From contig NZ_BHZI01000011.1 in assembly GCF_004305975.1 (NCBI RefSeq), forward strand, positions 1-44,279: 44,279 bases of DNA, in the 5' to 3' direction. The position numbers and the translations under genes are program-made. This DNA comes from Streptomyces otsuchiensis. Its GTDB lineage: Bacteria > Actinomycetota > Actinomycetes > Streptomycetales > Streptomycetaceae. Below the pieces are notes generated by a model. That model had not been told where the DNA came from and made no database searches. It worked only from the letters and a program-made list of their open reading frames with translations. Positions 8,527-16,525 of this stretch are shown one piece after another; positions within the stretch are counted from its first letter, which is position 1; the number at the start of each line of letters is the position of its first letter.

Positions 8527-8528
8527 TG
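8506..8528. promoter_or_regulatory. TetR operator palindrome between divergent genes
   Basis: This is a perfect 23-bp inverted repeat, with arms CATTGACAACA and its complement around a single T. An extra half-site-like AACATTGT follows at 8531-8538. It overlaps the -35 boxes of both divergent promoters, so one bound TetR dimer could shut both genes. The shape and position are typical for TetR autoregulation. Confidence 0.8.
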
Positions 8529-8550
8529 AAAACATTGTGCTGAGTAGGCT
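8520..8550 (+). promoter_or_regulatory. rightward promoter of the tetR gene, leaderless
   Basis: TAGGCT at 8545-8550 is a good Streptomyces -10 box, with its end six bases before the ATG at 8557, again predicting a leaderless mRNA. The -35 is less certain: TTGTCA at 8520-8525 with a long 19-nt spacer, inside the operator. Confidence 0.5.
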
Positions 8551-8556
8551 GACCCC

Positions 8557-9174
8557 ATGCCTGACACCACGGAGCAGCGGCCCTACCACCACGGGAATCT
8601 CCGCGTGGAGCTCCTCCACGCGGCGGAGCGCAGTCTGAGGGCGCACGGGGCCGAGCAGCTCTCCCTGCGGGACCTGGCACGGGAGATCGGCGTGAGTCAC
8701 GCGGCGCCCCGCCGGCACTTCGCGGACCGCCGCGCGCTGCTCGACGCCCTCGCCGAGTCGGGCTTCGTCCGCCTTGGCGCGAGGTTGCGAGCCGCGGTGG
8801 ACGAGATCGACGACGAGGAAGACCTGCCCGCTCGCCTGTACGCGTTCGCGTCGGCCTACGTCCGGTTCGCCACCGAGAATGTCGCGCTGACCGGGCTGAT
8901 GAACGCCAGCAAGCACCGTCCCGGGGCGACCGCGGTCGCCGAGGCCGCCGCAGCCGCGTTCGGGCAGATCAGCGATCTGATCGAAGAGGGCCAGGCACGG
9001 GGCGAGTTGGAGGAGGGTGACCCGGAGGGCATCGGACTCGTCATCTACGCCACCGTCCTGGGGATCACGTCCATGGTCAACAGCGGCATGATCGAGCCGG
9101 GACGGCTCGAAGGCCTCGTGGACACCGCGGTGACGCAGTTCCTGCGAGGCGCCCGCCCGACGGAGCCGCGCTGA
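8557..9174 (+). CDS. TetR/AcrR family transcriptional regulator
   Basis: A 205-residue repressor. The N-terminal helix-turn-helix spans about residues 10-55 (YHHGNLRVELLHAAERSL, then LSLRDLAREIGVSHAAPRRHF). The C-terminal ligand domain resembles the WHG/TetR_C_33 type common next to short-chain dehydrogenases. It is divergent from the SDR gene with a 23-bp perfect palindrome between them, so it probably represses both the SDR gene and itself until a hydrophobic ligand or SDR substrate binds. The start is supported by the -10 box just upstream and the lack of an alternative. Confidence 0.9.
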   Translation: MPDTTEQRPYHHGNLRVELLHAAERSLRAHGAEQLSLRDLAREIGVSHAAPRRHFADRRALLDALAESGFVRLGARLRAAVDEIDDEEDLPARLYAFASAYVRFATENVALTGLMNASKHRPGATAVAEAAAAAFGQISDLIEEGQARGELEEGDPEGIGLVIYATVLGITSMVNSGMIEPGRLEGLVDTAVTQFLRGARPTEPR

Positions 9175-9542
9175 CCGAACCGCGAGGCCGCGCCCTGCCT
9201 CCGCTCCCCCGGCCGGTGCGCGCTGCCGCGGGTGGGCGGGGCGGCGTCCAGCCGGGCGCCAGCGGTGGCATCGCCCTCCAGCTTCGGCGACAGCGGCTCA
9301 ACTCGCCCCGCGGCGGGGACAGCGCCGAGCCGCCAACCGCACACGGTCGCCAGGACCAGTCCACCGCCTTGTCACACGTGCTTTCGCGCAGGTACCGGCG
9401 TGGGGAGCACGCGCGAAGGCGATCAGCACCGTCGTGACGACTGCGAGTGCCCCGGGGCACGGCGGCACCCGGTCCAGGACGAGGGAACATTCGCGGTCCC
9501 AGGGGGAGACCGAGGAACGTCCGGGCATCGCGCCGCCGCGCG
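9175..9542. other. 368-nt region without a gene
   Basis: Nothing convincing. A minus-strand segment around 9410-9470 reads like a short hydrophobic helix (ALAVVTTVLIAFA) but has no start, family or coding context. It may be debris from the same decay that hit the neighbouring DUF2231 gene. Confidence 0.4.
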
Positions 9543-10038
9543 TCAGACTCCCTCCCACACAGACTGCGCACCCGAATCACCGATGCGATCGGTCTCCACG
9601 ACCGCACCGGTGCCCACGACAAGCGCCAGGACCACCGCGACGACCCTCATCAAGACCGCGGGGTGGGCCACTGCCCCGCGCCCGTCCGGCTGCTGCTCCG
9701 CGGAGCCCCGCTCCCACGGGCGCTGGTAGAACAACCACAGCAGCACCGACGCCACGAGGAGTGCGACCGCCCAGGGCAGGAGGTTGTCACCCATCTCCGT
9801 GTGGCGCTCCAAGGCCGCGGTCTCAGGAACGCGCTCCTACAGCCACTCGCCCGCGTGAGTGGCCATCGGAACGGTCACCAGCGCCACAAGAGCGAGAACG
9901 GGCAGGGACTCTGCGCCGCATGACCGACGGCCAGGCGGCACAGACCACCAGCAGCAGAGCCGCCAACGGGACGAGCACGATGACAGCGTCGACGACGAGC
10001 GGATGCGCCGGGATTCCGTTGACCGTCGTGGGATCCAT
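9543..10038 (-). pseudogene. DUF2231 family membrane protein, frameshift plus in-frame TAG
   Basis: The ATG at 10038 (GGAG upstream) opens MDPTTVNGIPAHPLVVDAV, a characteristic DUF2231 start (NGLPAHPLxVH), followed by a membrane helix. After VMRRR the reading changes frame near 9910-9920 and continues with SLPVLALVALVTVPMATHAG in a second frame. That frame meets TAG at 9837-9839 and then continues after the stop through LERHTEMGDNLLPWAVALL and two more helices to RIGDSGA, the family C-terminus. All domain parts are present in order, so one indel and one nonsense change inactivated a complete gene of about 165 codons. Intact homologues are small inner-membrane proteins of unknown role. It lies next to the stress-protein gene. 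Confidence 0.75.
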
Positions 10039-10203
10039 GAGAGCGACTCCTCGGACTCGGCTGGGGAGCGGGCGAGCCGTGATCGTCTGCCACAGCGCCA
10101 CCGGCCCACCACGCGCCACACACGGCTACGGGCCGGCCGACCCCAGCCGGAGTACACAGCGAGGCGCGGGGCCTGAGAGCGTGTTGGTGGTGGCGCCACT
10201 CGG

Positions 10204-11106
10204 TCAGCGCGTGTCGGGCACGACGACGACCGGGCACGGCGAATGGTGCAGGACCGCGTGATTGACGCGGCCCAGCTGGAGCCCGACGACCGTACCGCTG
10301 CGTCGCTGCGCACCGACCACCAGCAGGGCCGCTCCCTCGGCGGCCTGGACCAGCATCTGATGGGCGGGGCCCTCGACGGCGTCCCGCCGTGCCCGCACCG
10401 ACGGATAGTCCTCGCCGATCACTCTCAGCGTCCGGTCGAGGAACATGTCCGCCCGTTGGTGGGATGCCTTCGCGACCTCCACGGGGTCGTAGGAGAGCTC
10501 TCCGTGGCCGAAGACCACGTCCGGGGCGGGGGACCGCCAAGCGCGCACGGCCAGGAGCGGAACGCCCCGGCGCTGGGCCTGTTCATAGGCGAAACGTGCG
10601 GCGGCGTCGCTCGCCGCCGTTTCGCCGACTGCCAGCACGACCGGAGCGTCCGCTCCGGCATCAAGTGGTGCCGGGCCCCGGACGACCGCGACGGGGCAGC
10701 GGGCACGGGCCGCCACTGCGAGGCTGACGGAGCCCAGCAGCATGCCGGTGATCGGCCCCCGTCCACGCGACCCGACGACGAGCATCGACGCGCTGTCACC
10801 TTCGGAGAGGAGAACGCTCACCGGCTCGTCCGGCATCGACGCGGCCGCGACCTTCACCTCGGGTGCCAGGCGGTGAACCCGCGCCATCGCGACGGCGATG
10901 ACGCTGTCGGAGGTCACCGTTTCGGCCGGACGGTCGTCCGCGGCCGCCCGGGGCTCGTAGCTCTCGTAACGGCCCCACTCGGGGGCGTAGACGACCCGGA
11001 GCTCACGCGATGAGCGTTCCGCCTCCCTGGCCGCCCAGTCGAGCGCCTCAAGGCTGCCGTCCGATCCGTCCACTCCCACTACGACAGGAAGCTCCACGGT
11101 CTCCAC
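10204..11106 (-). CDS. universal stress protein, two Usp domains
   Basis: About 300 residues with two tandem Usp domains. The first starts VVVGVDGSDGSLEALDWAA and ends with the nucleotide-binding VVGSRGRGPITGMLLGSVS. The second starts at VVLAVGETAASDAAARFAY and ends VVGAQRRSGTVVGLQLGRVNHAVLHHSPCPVVVV. The G-2x-G-9x-G(S/T) ATP-binding pattern is clear in the first domain and weaker in the second. The GTG at 11106 has GGAGAGG just upstream; a GTG at 11097 is also possible. Such tandem proteins accumulate under hypoxia and stationary phase in actinobacteria and are typical DevR/DosR-type regulon members. It is divergent from the phosphoglucomutase-GH65 operon. Confidence 0.9.
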   Translation of the reverse strand: METVELPVVVGVDGSDGSLEALDWAAREAERSSRELRVVYAPEWGRYESYEPRAAADDRPAETVTSDSVIAVAMARVHRLAPEVKVAAASMPDEPVSVLLSEGDSASMLVVGSRGRGPITGMLLGSVSLAVAARARCPVAVVRGPAPLDAGADAPVVLAVGETAASDAAARFAYEQAQRRGVPLLAVRAWRSPAPDVVFGHGELSYDPVEVAKASHQRADMFLDRTLRVIGEDYPSVRARRDAVEGPAHQMLVQAAEGAALLVVGAQRRSGTVVGLQLGRVNHAVLHHSPCPVVVVPDTR

Positions 11107-11474
11107 CGCCCTCTCCGACGTGGTCCTGGTTCGTTGGCTGCCGGCCGTCGCGCAGCGTGCCCCGGCGCGCGGCGCGTGTGCCGTCACCCCACCGAGTCAA
11201 ACCGATGCGCCCCAACGCACGCAGGCCCGAAACCGGTCCGCCGGCCCCGGACTGTCGCCGCCGGAACCCGTGCGCGGAATCCCGCGAGTCTCCGCTCCTG
11301 TCCTGGTCTCCGCACTCCCCTGGTGCCCCTTCATCAGCATGCACCGTCCGGACGAATCGGTCGCGCGGAGCCGCCGTCCGGTCCGTCGCGGTGGCGAAGC
11401 GGCTCGTGCCCACGCACCGTGGAGAGGGGTACGAGCGTGTCGTCGGGTTGCTCCCGCCACGAGGAGGCAGGGAA
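11107..11474. other. divergent intergenic region, candidate control region
   Basis: 368 nt between the leftward stress-protein gene and the rightward HAD-GH65 operon, with no gene. It should hold both promoters. An imperfect palindrome GGCCCGAAACCGGTCC at 11224-11239 has the GGnCC...GGnCC symmetry of DevR/DosR-like response-regulator boxes. No -10/-35 pair stands out. Confidence 0.35.
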
Positions 11475-12299
11475 ATGGTCGGCCACTTGTCAGGGGGCGC
11501 GAACCCGGCGGCAGCGGCGGCCGGTGAGCGTGGCGGTCCAGCACCACGCGGTCCACGCAGATCGCTCGGCGTGCAGGCAGCGGTCTTCGACACCGACGGC
11601 GTCGTCACGGACTCCGCGCCGGCGCACGAAGCGGCCTGGAAGGGCGCGTTCGACGCCTGTCTCGCCGCGGCCGGCCGCGAACGGAGGTTCGCAACCGAGG
11701 ACTATCACCGCTGGGTGGACGGCCGGTCGCGGCTGGAGGGCGCCGAAGCCTTCCTGGCGGGCTGCGGGCTCTTCCTGCCGCCCGGCCGGCCGGGCGAGCC
11801 ACCCGGTACCGGCACGGTGGCGGCGGTGGCCGCCCGTAAGGAGGAACTGTTCAGCCTCTGGCTCGGCGGTCACCGTGTCGCTCCATGGCCCGGCACCGTG
11901 CGGCTGGTGCGTGCGCTCCGGCGCGAGAACGTCCCCTGCGCGGCGGTCTCCGCCTCCCGGCACGCCACACAGGCGTTGCGGTCCGCGGGCGTGCTGGCGC
12001 TCTTCAGCGCAGTCGTCGACGGACGCGAGGCGACACGTCTCCGGCTGCCGGGCAAACCCGACCCCGCGCTCTTCCTCGAGGCGGTCCGACGCCTGGGGGT
12101 GCCCGCGAGCGAGGCCGCTGTGATCGAGGACGCCACCGCCGGCGTCGAGGCGGGCCGTCGCGGCGGGTTCGCGCTCGTGGTGGGGGTCGACCGCGTCGGC
12201 GGGCCCGGAAACGCGCAGGCGCTGTTCCGGCACGGGGCCGACCGCGTGGTCGGTGACCCGGGTGAACTGCTCGATGAGCCGCCGTCCGAGGAGGAGTGA
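11475..12299 (+). CDS. HAD phosphatase, beta-phosphoglucomutase family
   Basis: A 274-residue HAD-superfamily protein. Motif I is FDTDGVVTDS (nucleophile and acid Asp), motif II the Ser in AAVSASRH, motif III the Lys in LPGKPDP and motif IV VIEDATAGVEA. The large cap insertion between motifs I and II matches beta-phosphoglucomutases, which convert beta-glucose-1-phosphate to glucose-6-phosphate. The coupled GH65 phosphorylase would release exactly that substrate. The ATG at 11475 follows GAGGAGGCAGGGAA. The stop overlaps the GH65 start (GTGA). The first 25 residues, Gly/Ala-rich, look disordered. Confidence 0.88.
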   Translation: MVGHLSGGANPAAAAAGERGGPAPRGPRRSLGVQAAVFDTDGVVTDSAPAHEAAWKGAFDACLAAAGRERRFATEDYHRWVDGRSRLEGAEAFLAGCGLFLPPGRPGEPPGTGTVAAVAARKEELFSLWLGGHRVAPWPGTVRLVRALRRENVPCAAVSASRHATQALRSAGVLALFSAVVDGREATRLRLPGKPDPALFLEAVRRLGVPASEAAVIEDATAGVEAGRRGGFALVVGVDRVGGPGNAQALFRHGADRVVGDPGELLDEPPSEEE

Positions 12300-14734
12300 C
12301 CGTGGAGCTCTGGCGTTGGAGCTACGAGGGGTACTCCCCCGAGACGGAGCGGCTGAGGGAGGCCCTGTGCACCTTGGGCAACGGCTATTTCGCCACCCGG
12401 GGCGCCGGCTCCGAGTCGGCCGCCGGCACTGTCCACTACCCGGGGACGTACGTGGCGGGGTGCTACGACCGGCTGGCCTCCACGGTGGCGGGGCGGCGCA
12501 CGGAACATGAGGACATGGTGAACCTCCCGAACTGGCTGCCTCTGCGCTTCAGGGCCGCGCCGGAAGGCGCCGGACGGAGCGCTTGGCTGTCGCCGGACTC
12601 CCCGCACCTGACAGCGCACCGGCAGGCACTGGACCTACGGGCCGCCACGTTGACCCGGCGCTCGGAGTACGCCGTCACCGCCGACGGCGGGCGCCTGGTG
12701 GTCGAGCAGACACGCCTGGTCCACATGCGCCACCACCATCTGGCCGCACAGCGCACCACGTTCACCCCGGTGGGCTGGACTGGCGTCATCGAGGTGGATT
12801 CGGGCATCGACGGTGAGGTCCGCAACGCGGGGGTGGAGCGCTACCGTGACCTGGCGGGCCGGCACCTCACCGGCTGGAGGACCGGCTCCGACGGCGAGGA
12901 CGTGGTGTGGCTGCGGTGCCGGACAGTGAACTCCGACGTGCGGGTGGCCATGGCCGCCCGCACCCGGCTGGTGGGGGCGCCGGAGCCGGCGAGGACGACG
13001 GACGTCGGGGAGCGGGCCGTCTCCCAGCGCCTGCGGATACCCGTTCACGACGGCTCGGCGGCGCACGTGGACAAGATCATCGCACTTCACACCTCACGGG
13101 ACACGGCGATCGGCAGTGCCGGACACGCCGCGTCAGCCGCGGTCCTGAACGCGGAGGGCTTCCCGGGGCTGCTCGCCTCCCACCGGCACGCCTGGGAACA
13201 CCTGTGGCGCCAAGCTCGGTTGCCGGTGCCGGGGGAGGCGGGCCGGATTCTGCACCTGCATCTCTTCCACGTGCTGCAGACCCTCTCCCCGCACACCGCT
13301 GACCTGGATGTCGGAGTCCCCGCACGAGGACTGCACGGTGAGGCATACCGGGGTCATGTCTTCTGGGACGAGCTGTTCGTCCTCCCGTGGTTGAACCTCC
13401 ACTTCCCCGATGTCTCACGCGCACTGCTCACCTACCGCCACCGACGGCTGCCCGCCGCGCGGCGTGCGGCGCGCGCTGTGGGCGCGGACGGCGCGATGTA
13501 CCCCTGGCAGAGCGGCAGCGACGGCCGGGAGGAGACGCCACAGCTGCATCTGAACCCCCGCTCCGGGCGGTGGCTGGCCGACCACTCACGGCTCCAGCAC
13601 CATGTCGGCTCGGCGGTCGCGTACAACGTCTGGCAGTACGGCCAGGCCACCGCGGACACGGACTTCATGCACGGCAAGGGAGCGGAGATGCTCCTGGAGG
13701 TCGCCCGGTTCTGGGCCGGCCGCGCGGAATGGGACAGATCACTGGAGCGCTACCGGATCCACGGGGTGGTCGGCCCGGACGAGTACCACGACCGCTACCC
13801 GCGTGCCCCGGAGCCCGGCGTGTCCGACAACGCGTACACCAACGTCACCGCTGCCTGGGTGCTCTCTCGCGCGCTCGATGTCTGCCGGGCTCTGCCCGCC
13901 GCGCGCCGGGACGAGCTGTACGGGCACCTGGGGCTCCTCCCCGGCGAGCCCGACCATTGGGAGGATGTGGCCCACCGGCTGCACGTGCCCTTCCACGACG
14001 GGGTGATCAGCCAGTTCGCCGGGTACGAGGAACTCGCCGAGCTGGACTGGGACAGCTACCGGCAGCGGTATCGGGACATACGGCGTCTGGACCGGCTACT
14101 GGAAGCGGAGGGCGACACCGTCAACCGCTACCGCGCCTCCAAACAGGCGGATGTCCTGATGCTGGGCTACCTGTTCTCCCCGCGGGAACTGCACGGACTC
14201 ATGAAACAACTGGACGTGCCGCTGGACGAGGGCACCTGGCGCTCCACGGTCGACTACTACCTCCGCCGTACCAGCCACGGATCGACGCTCAGCGCCCTGG
14301 TGCACGCGTGGGTCCTGGCGCGCGCCCGACCCGAACAGGCCTGGCGGTACGCACAAGAGGCGCTGACCGGGGACATCGCCGACGTCCAGGGCGGCACCAC
14401 CCCCGAGGGGATCCACCTGGGAGCGATGGCGGGCACCCTCGACTTCGTCCAGCGCGGCCTGACCGGGCTGGAGACCCGCCAGAACGCGCTGTGGCTCGAC
14501 CCCGCGCCCCTGCCCCAGCTCTCACGCTTCCGGCTGGGTATCCGGTTCCGCGGTCACTGGAACATCGAGGTGCGCTTCCGCCGGAGGGCGGTGATCATCG
14601 GAGTGCCGCCCTCCGAACAGGCACCGTTGCGGGTGCTGCTCTCGGGGCGTGAGGTGCTGATCCCACCCGGGAAGGTCGTGCGCCTGGAGATGCCGACGGC
14701 GGCACAGCCCGAAGACGAAGGGGACATGCCCTGA
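12296..14734 (+). CDS. glycoside hydrolase family 65 protein (trehalose/maltose/kojibiose phosphorylase type)
   Basis: 812 residues covering the whole GH65 architecture: an N-terminal super-sandwich domain (from ETERLREALCTLGNGYFATRG), an (alpha/alpha)6 barrel and a C-terminal beta-sheet. The general acid is the Glu in GVVGPDEYHDRYP (about residue 498). KQADVLML and SHGSTLSALVHAW are the later active-site blocks that bind glucose and phosphate. GH65 enzymes phosphorolyse alpha-glucosides to beta-glucose-1-phosphate. Together with the coupled phosphoglucomutase this makes a complete route from a disaccharide, plausibly trehalose, to glucose-6-phosphate. Which disaccharide is used cannot be decided here. 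The start is GTG overlapping the previous stop; a second GTG six bases on is equally possible. Confidence 0.9.
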   Translation: MTVELWRWSYEGYSPETERLREALCTLGNGYFATRGAGSESAAGTVHYPGTYVAGCYDRLASTVAGRRTEHEDMVNLPNWLPLRFRAAPEGAGRSAWLSPDSPHLTAHRQALDLRAATLTRRSEYAVTADGGRLVVEQTRLVHMRHHHLAAQRTTFTPVGWTGVIEVDSGIDGEVRNAGVERYRDLAGRHLTGWRTGSDGEDVVWLRCRTVNSDVRVAMAARTRLVGAPEPARTTDVGERAVSQRLRIPVHDGSAAHVDKIIALHTSRDTAIGSAGHAASAAVLNAEGFPGLLASHRHAWEHLWRQARLPVPGEAGRILHLHLFHVLQTLSPHTADLDVGVPARGLHGEAYRGHVFWDELFVLPWLNLHFPDVSRALLTYRHRRLPAARRAARAVGADGAMYPWQSGSDGREETPQLHLNPRSGRWLADHSRLQHHVGSAVAYNVWQYGQATADTDFMHGKGAEMLLEVARFWAGRAEWDRSLERYRIHGVVGPDEYHDRYPRAPEPGVSDNAYTNVTAAWVLSRALDVCRALPAARRDELYGHLGLLPGEPDHWEDVAHRLHVPFHDGVISQFAGYEELAELDWDSYRQRYRDIRRLDRLLEAEGDTVNRYRASKQADVLMLGYLFSPRELHGLMKQLDVPLDEGTWRSTVDYYLRRTSHGSTLSALVHAWVLARARPEQAWRYAQEALTGDIADVQGGTTPEGIHLGAMAGTLDFVQRGLTGLETRQNALWLDPAPLPQLSRFRLGIRFRGHWNIEVRFRRRAVIIGVPPSEQAPLRVLLSGREVLIPPGKVVRLEMPTAAQPEDEGDMP

Positions 14735-14857
14735 GGCGGAAGGCGCGTCAGGGCGGCGCGGCCGCGCCGTCGGCCCGGCCGGGACGCGGTTGTGCCACCC
14801 TGCCGGTGGCGGCTGGCCGTGGGCGCCGACGCCGATCTCCTCGGCGGTTGAGCGCCT
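14735..14857. terminator. bidirectional terminator region between convergent genes
   Basis: A 123-nt gap between two convergent genes. It contains a 16-bp GC palindrome at 14754-14769 (CGGCGCGGCCGCGCCG) able to form a hairpin, with no T tract. It probably ends transcription from both sides. Confidence 0.4.
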
Positions 14858-15526
14858 TCACACCGCGTCCTCGAACACCACATCGACGACGCCTTCGACC
14901 GAACGGGCGAGGCGCGCCGTGAGCGGCACGAGAGCGGAGTCGGCGAAGGACCCTCGCAGGGTCACGACACCGTCTGTCACCGTCACCGACAGCCCGGCGC
15001 CGGCGCGGGCCAGGGGACGCAGCACCTGGGCTCGCACCTCCCGTTCCAGCTCCTCGTCGGGACGGAGGAACACCGTCAACAGATCGGCGCGGCTGACCAC
15101 CCCTCTGACCGCGCCGGCGTCATCCACCACCGGCAGGCGCTTCACCCGGTTGAGCGCCATCAGACGGGCTGCCTGACGCAGTGTGTCCGTGCTGCGCGCG
15201 GTCACGACCGGGACCGACATCAGCTGCCGGGCGACCGCTCCACCCGCTCGTCCCCCGGTGTCCAACCCTGCCAGCGGCTCCGACATCGACTGGTCCCCCG
15301 CGCGGTACATCTCGGTCGGCAGCAGATCCGCCTCGGAGACGATCCCCACCACGCGCTGCCGCTCGTCGATCACCGGCAGCGCGCTGACGCGTTCACGGTG
15401 CATCGTCGCGACGAGTGCCTTGAACGGTGCCTCGGTCGATACGGTGACGCAGGGGGACGACATCACCTGTCCGACGAGGGTCGGGCTGTCCGCCCGATCG
15501 ATGGTGGTATTGCTGCGCGTGCTCAT
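14858..15526 (-). CDS. CBS domain pair with C-terminal BON domain
   Basis: 222 residues. Two CBS repeats (VGQVMSSPCVTVSTEAPFKAL...LPVIDERQRVVGIVSEADLL and LMSVPVVTARSTDTLRQAARLM...LPVVDDAGAVRGVVSRADLL) form an adenosine-nucleotide-sensing Bateman module. A BON domain (about residues 155-220, ending LARSVEGVVDVVFEDAV) follows. CBS-BON proteins recur in actinobacterial stress and dormancy regulons, where they are thought to sense energy charge; the partner is unknown. The ATG at 15526 has GGAGAG upstream; the open frame runs on to 15712 but that part is not conserved. It is divergent from the pyridoxamine-oxidase-like gene. Confidence 0.88.
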   Translation of the reverse strand: MSTRSNTTIDRADSPTLVGQVMSSPCVTVSTEAPFKALVATMHRERVSALPVIDERQRVVGIVSEADLLPTEMYRAGDQSMSEPLAGLDTGGRAGGAVARQLMSVPVVTARSTDTLRQAARLMALNRVKRLPVVDDAGAVRGVVSRADLLTVFLRPDEELEREVRAQVLRPLARAGAGLSVTVTDGVVTLRGSFADSALVPLTARLARSVEGVVDVVFEDAV

Positions 15527-15676
15527 GGCTCTCCGATGCTCCCGCGATAAGGCGCCCGATGTCAGGCTGACTCCGCACGCGCACCGCCGCCACCGCGGTG
15601 GGCGTGACCAGGGGCGTGCCACGGCGAATGCGACCCGGCGGGTGAAATCGCCCGCCCGGTCACCCGACACGCCCAC

Positions 15677-15715
15677 CTCATGGTGCGACACTCCCGCGGA
15701 GCACCGCACCATGAG
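15677..15715. repeat. 11-bp inverted repeat with 17-nt spacer
   Basis: CTCATGGTGCG (15677-15687) and its exact complement CGCACCATGAG (15705-15715) flank a 17-nt spacer. The repeat lies in the divergent region between the CBS-BON gene and the Xre/pyridoxamine-oxidase-like gene, 64 bp before the start of the latter. It could be an operator, possibly for the Xre-type protein itself, or a hairpin in the leader. Confidence 0.4.
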
Positions 15716-15778
15716 TGCGAGCCGCCGCGTCTCCTCCCACGTGCGCCCTGTCGTGCCGGGGCCAGGAAGGCGAGTGAC

Positions 15779-16462
15779 ATGTCAGAGCCCCATGAGTCGA
15801 TGCCCTCCGTGTCCGGCCGGACGCTGCCGGGGGACCTCGGCCGCCGCATCGCCGCGCGGCGCCTCGCGCTGGGGCTCAGCCGCGAGGAGGTCGCTGAGCG
15901 CGCCCACACGACGACCGGCTACATCTCGTACCTGGAGGAGAACCCTTCTCCGTCCCCTGGCCTCGGGGTGGTACTGCGTGTTGCTCACGCGCTGGAGACC
16001 ACCGCGGCCGCCCTGCACGGTGCCGCCGCAGGACCGCCTCCGGGCACGGGGCGGGCCGCCCCGCGCGCCCGGCTGGTCGTGATGGGCGACGACGAGTGCA
16101 GGATGCACCTGTCAGGGCACGGCATCGGCCGCGTCGCGGTGGAATCCCCCGAAGGGCTGTCGATCGTTCCCGTCAACTACACCGTGATCGCGGGAGACGT
16201 CGTCTTCCGCACAGCTCCCCGATCTGCCCTCTCGGCCGTCGCCGGAACCCGGGCGACGTTCGAGGTGGACCAGGTGGACGAGGCGATGAGCTCGGGGTGG
16301 ACCGTCCTCGTCCGCGGCCCGGCGCGGGTGGTGACGGACGACGACGAGATCGCCGCACTCGACCGCGAGGCGTTCAGCAAGCCCTGGGCGGGCGGGCAAC
16401 GGGATCTGTGGATCGCGCTCGCTCCCACCGTCATCTCGGGCCGACGCATCGCCACCGGCTGA
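15779..16462 (+). CDS. Xre helix-turn-helix plus pyridoxamine 5'-phosphate oxidase-like protein
   Basis: 227 residues with two parts. Residues 20-80 form a lambda-repressor-like helix-turn-helix (LGRRIAARRLALGLSREEVA, then ERAHTTTGYISYLEENP). Residues 100-225 form a flavin-binding split barrel of the PNPOx-like family (LSGHGIGRVAVESPEGLSIV, VVFRTAPRSALSAV, WTVLVRGPARVV). The fusion suggests a regulator that reads flavin redox state or a flavin-bound ligand. The ATG at 15779 follows AGGAAGGCGAG; an upstream in-frame ATG at 15680 lies inside the inverted repeat and is unlikely. It is convergent with the alcohol dehydrogenase gene, 63 nt apart. Confidence 0.87.
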   Translation: MSEPHESMPSVSGRTLPGDLGRRIAARRLALGLSREEVAERAHTTTGYISYLEENPSPSPGLGVVLRVAHALETTAAALHGAAAGPPPGTGRAAPRARLVVMGDDECRMHLSGHGIGRVAVESPEGLSIVPVNYTVIAGDVVFRTAPRSALSAVAGTRATFEVDQVDEAMSSGWTVLVRGPARVVTDDDEIAALDREAFSKPWAGGQRDLWIALAPTVISGRRIATG

Positions 16463-16525
16463 AGGGCCCGCCGCGCCGAGCGCCCTGTGCCCTGTGCCCG
16501 CCCGAACGACACGCACAGCAGGTCA

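Noticed and set aside
9837-9839. Recoded TAG (amber read-through) in the DUF2231 gene
   Set aside because: A frameshift is also present in the same gene and other genes in the window end normally at stops. Decay explains both lesions more simply.
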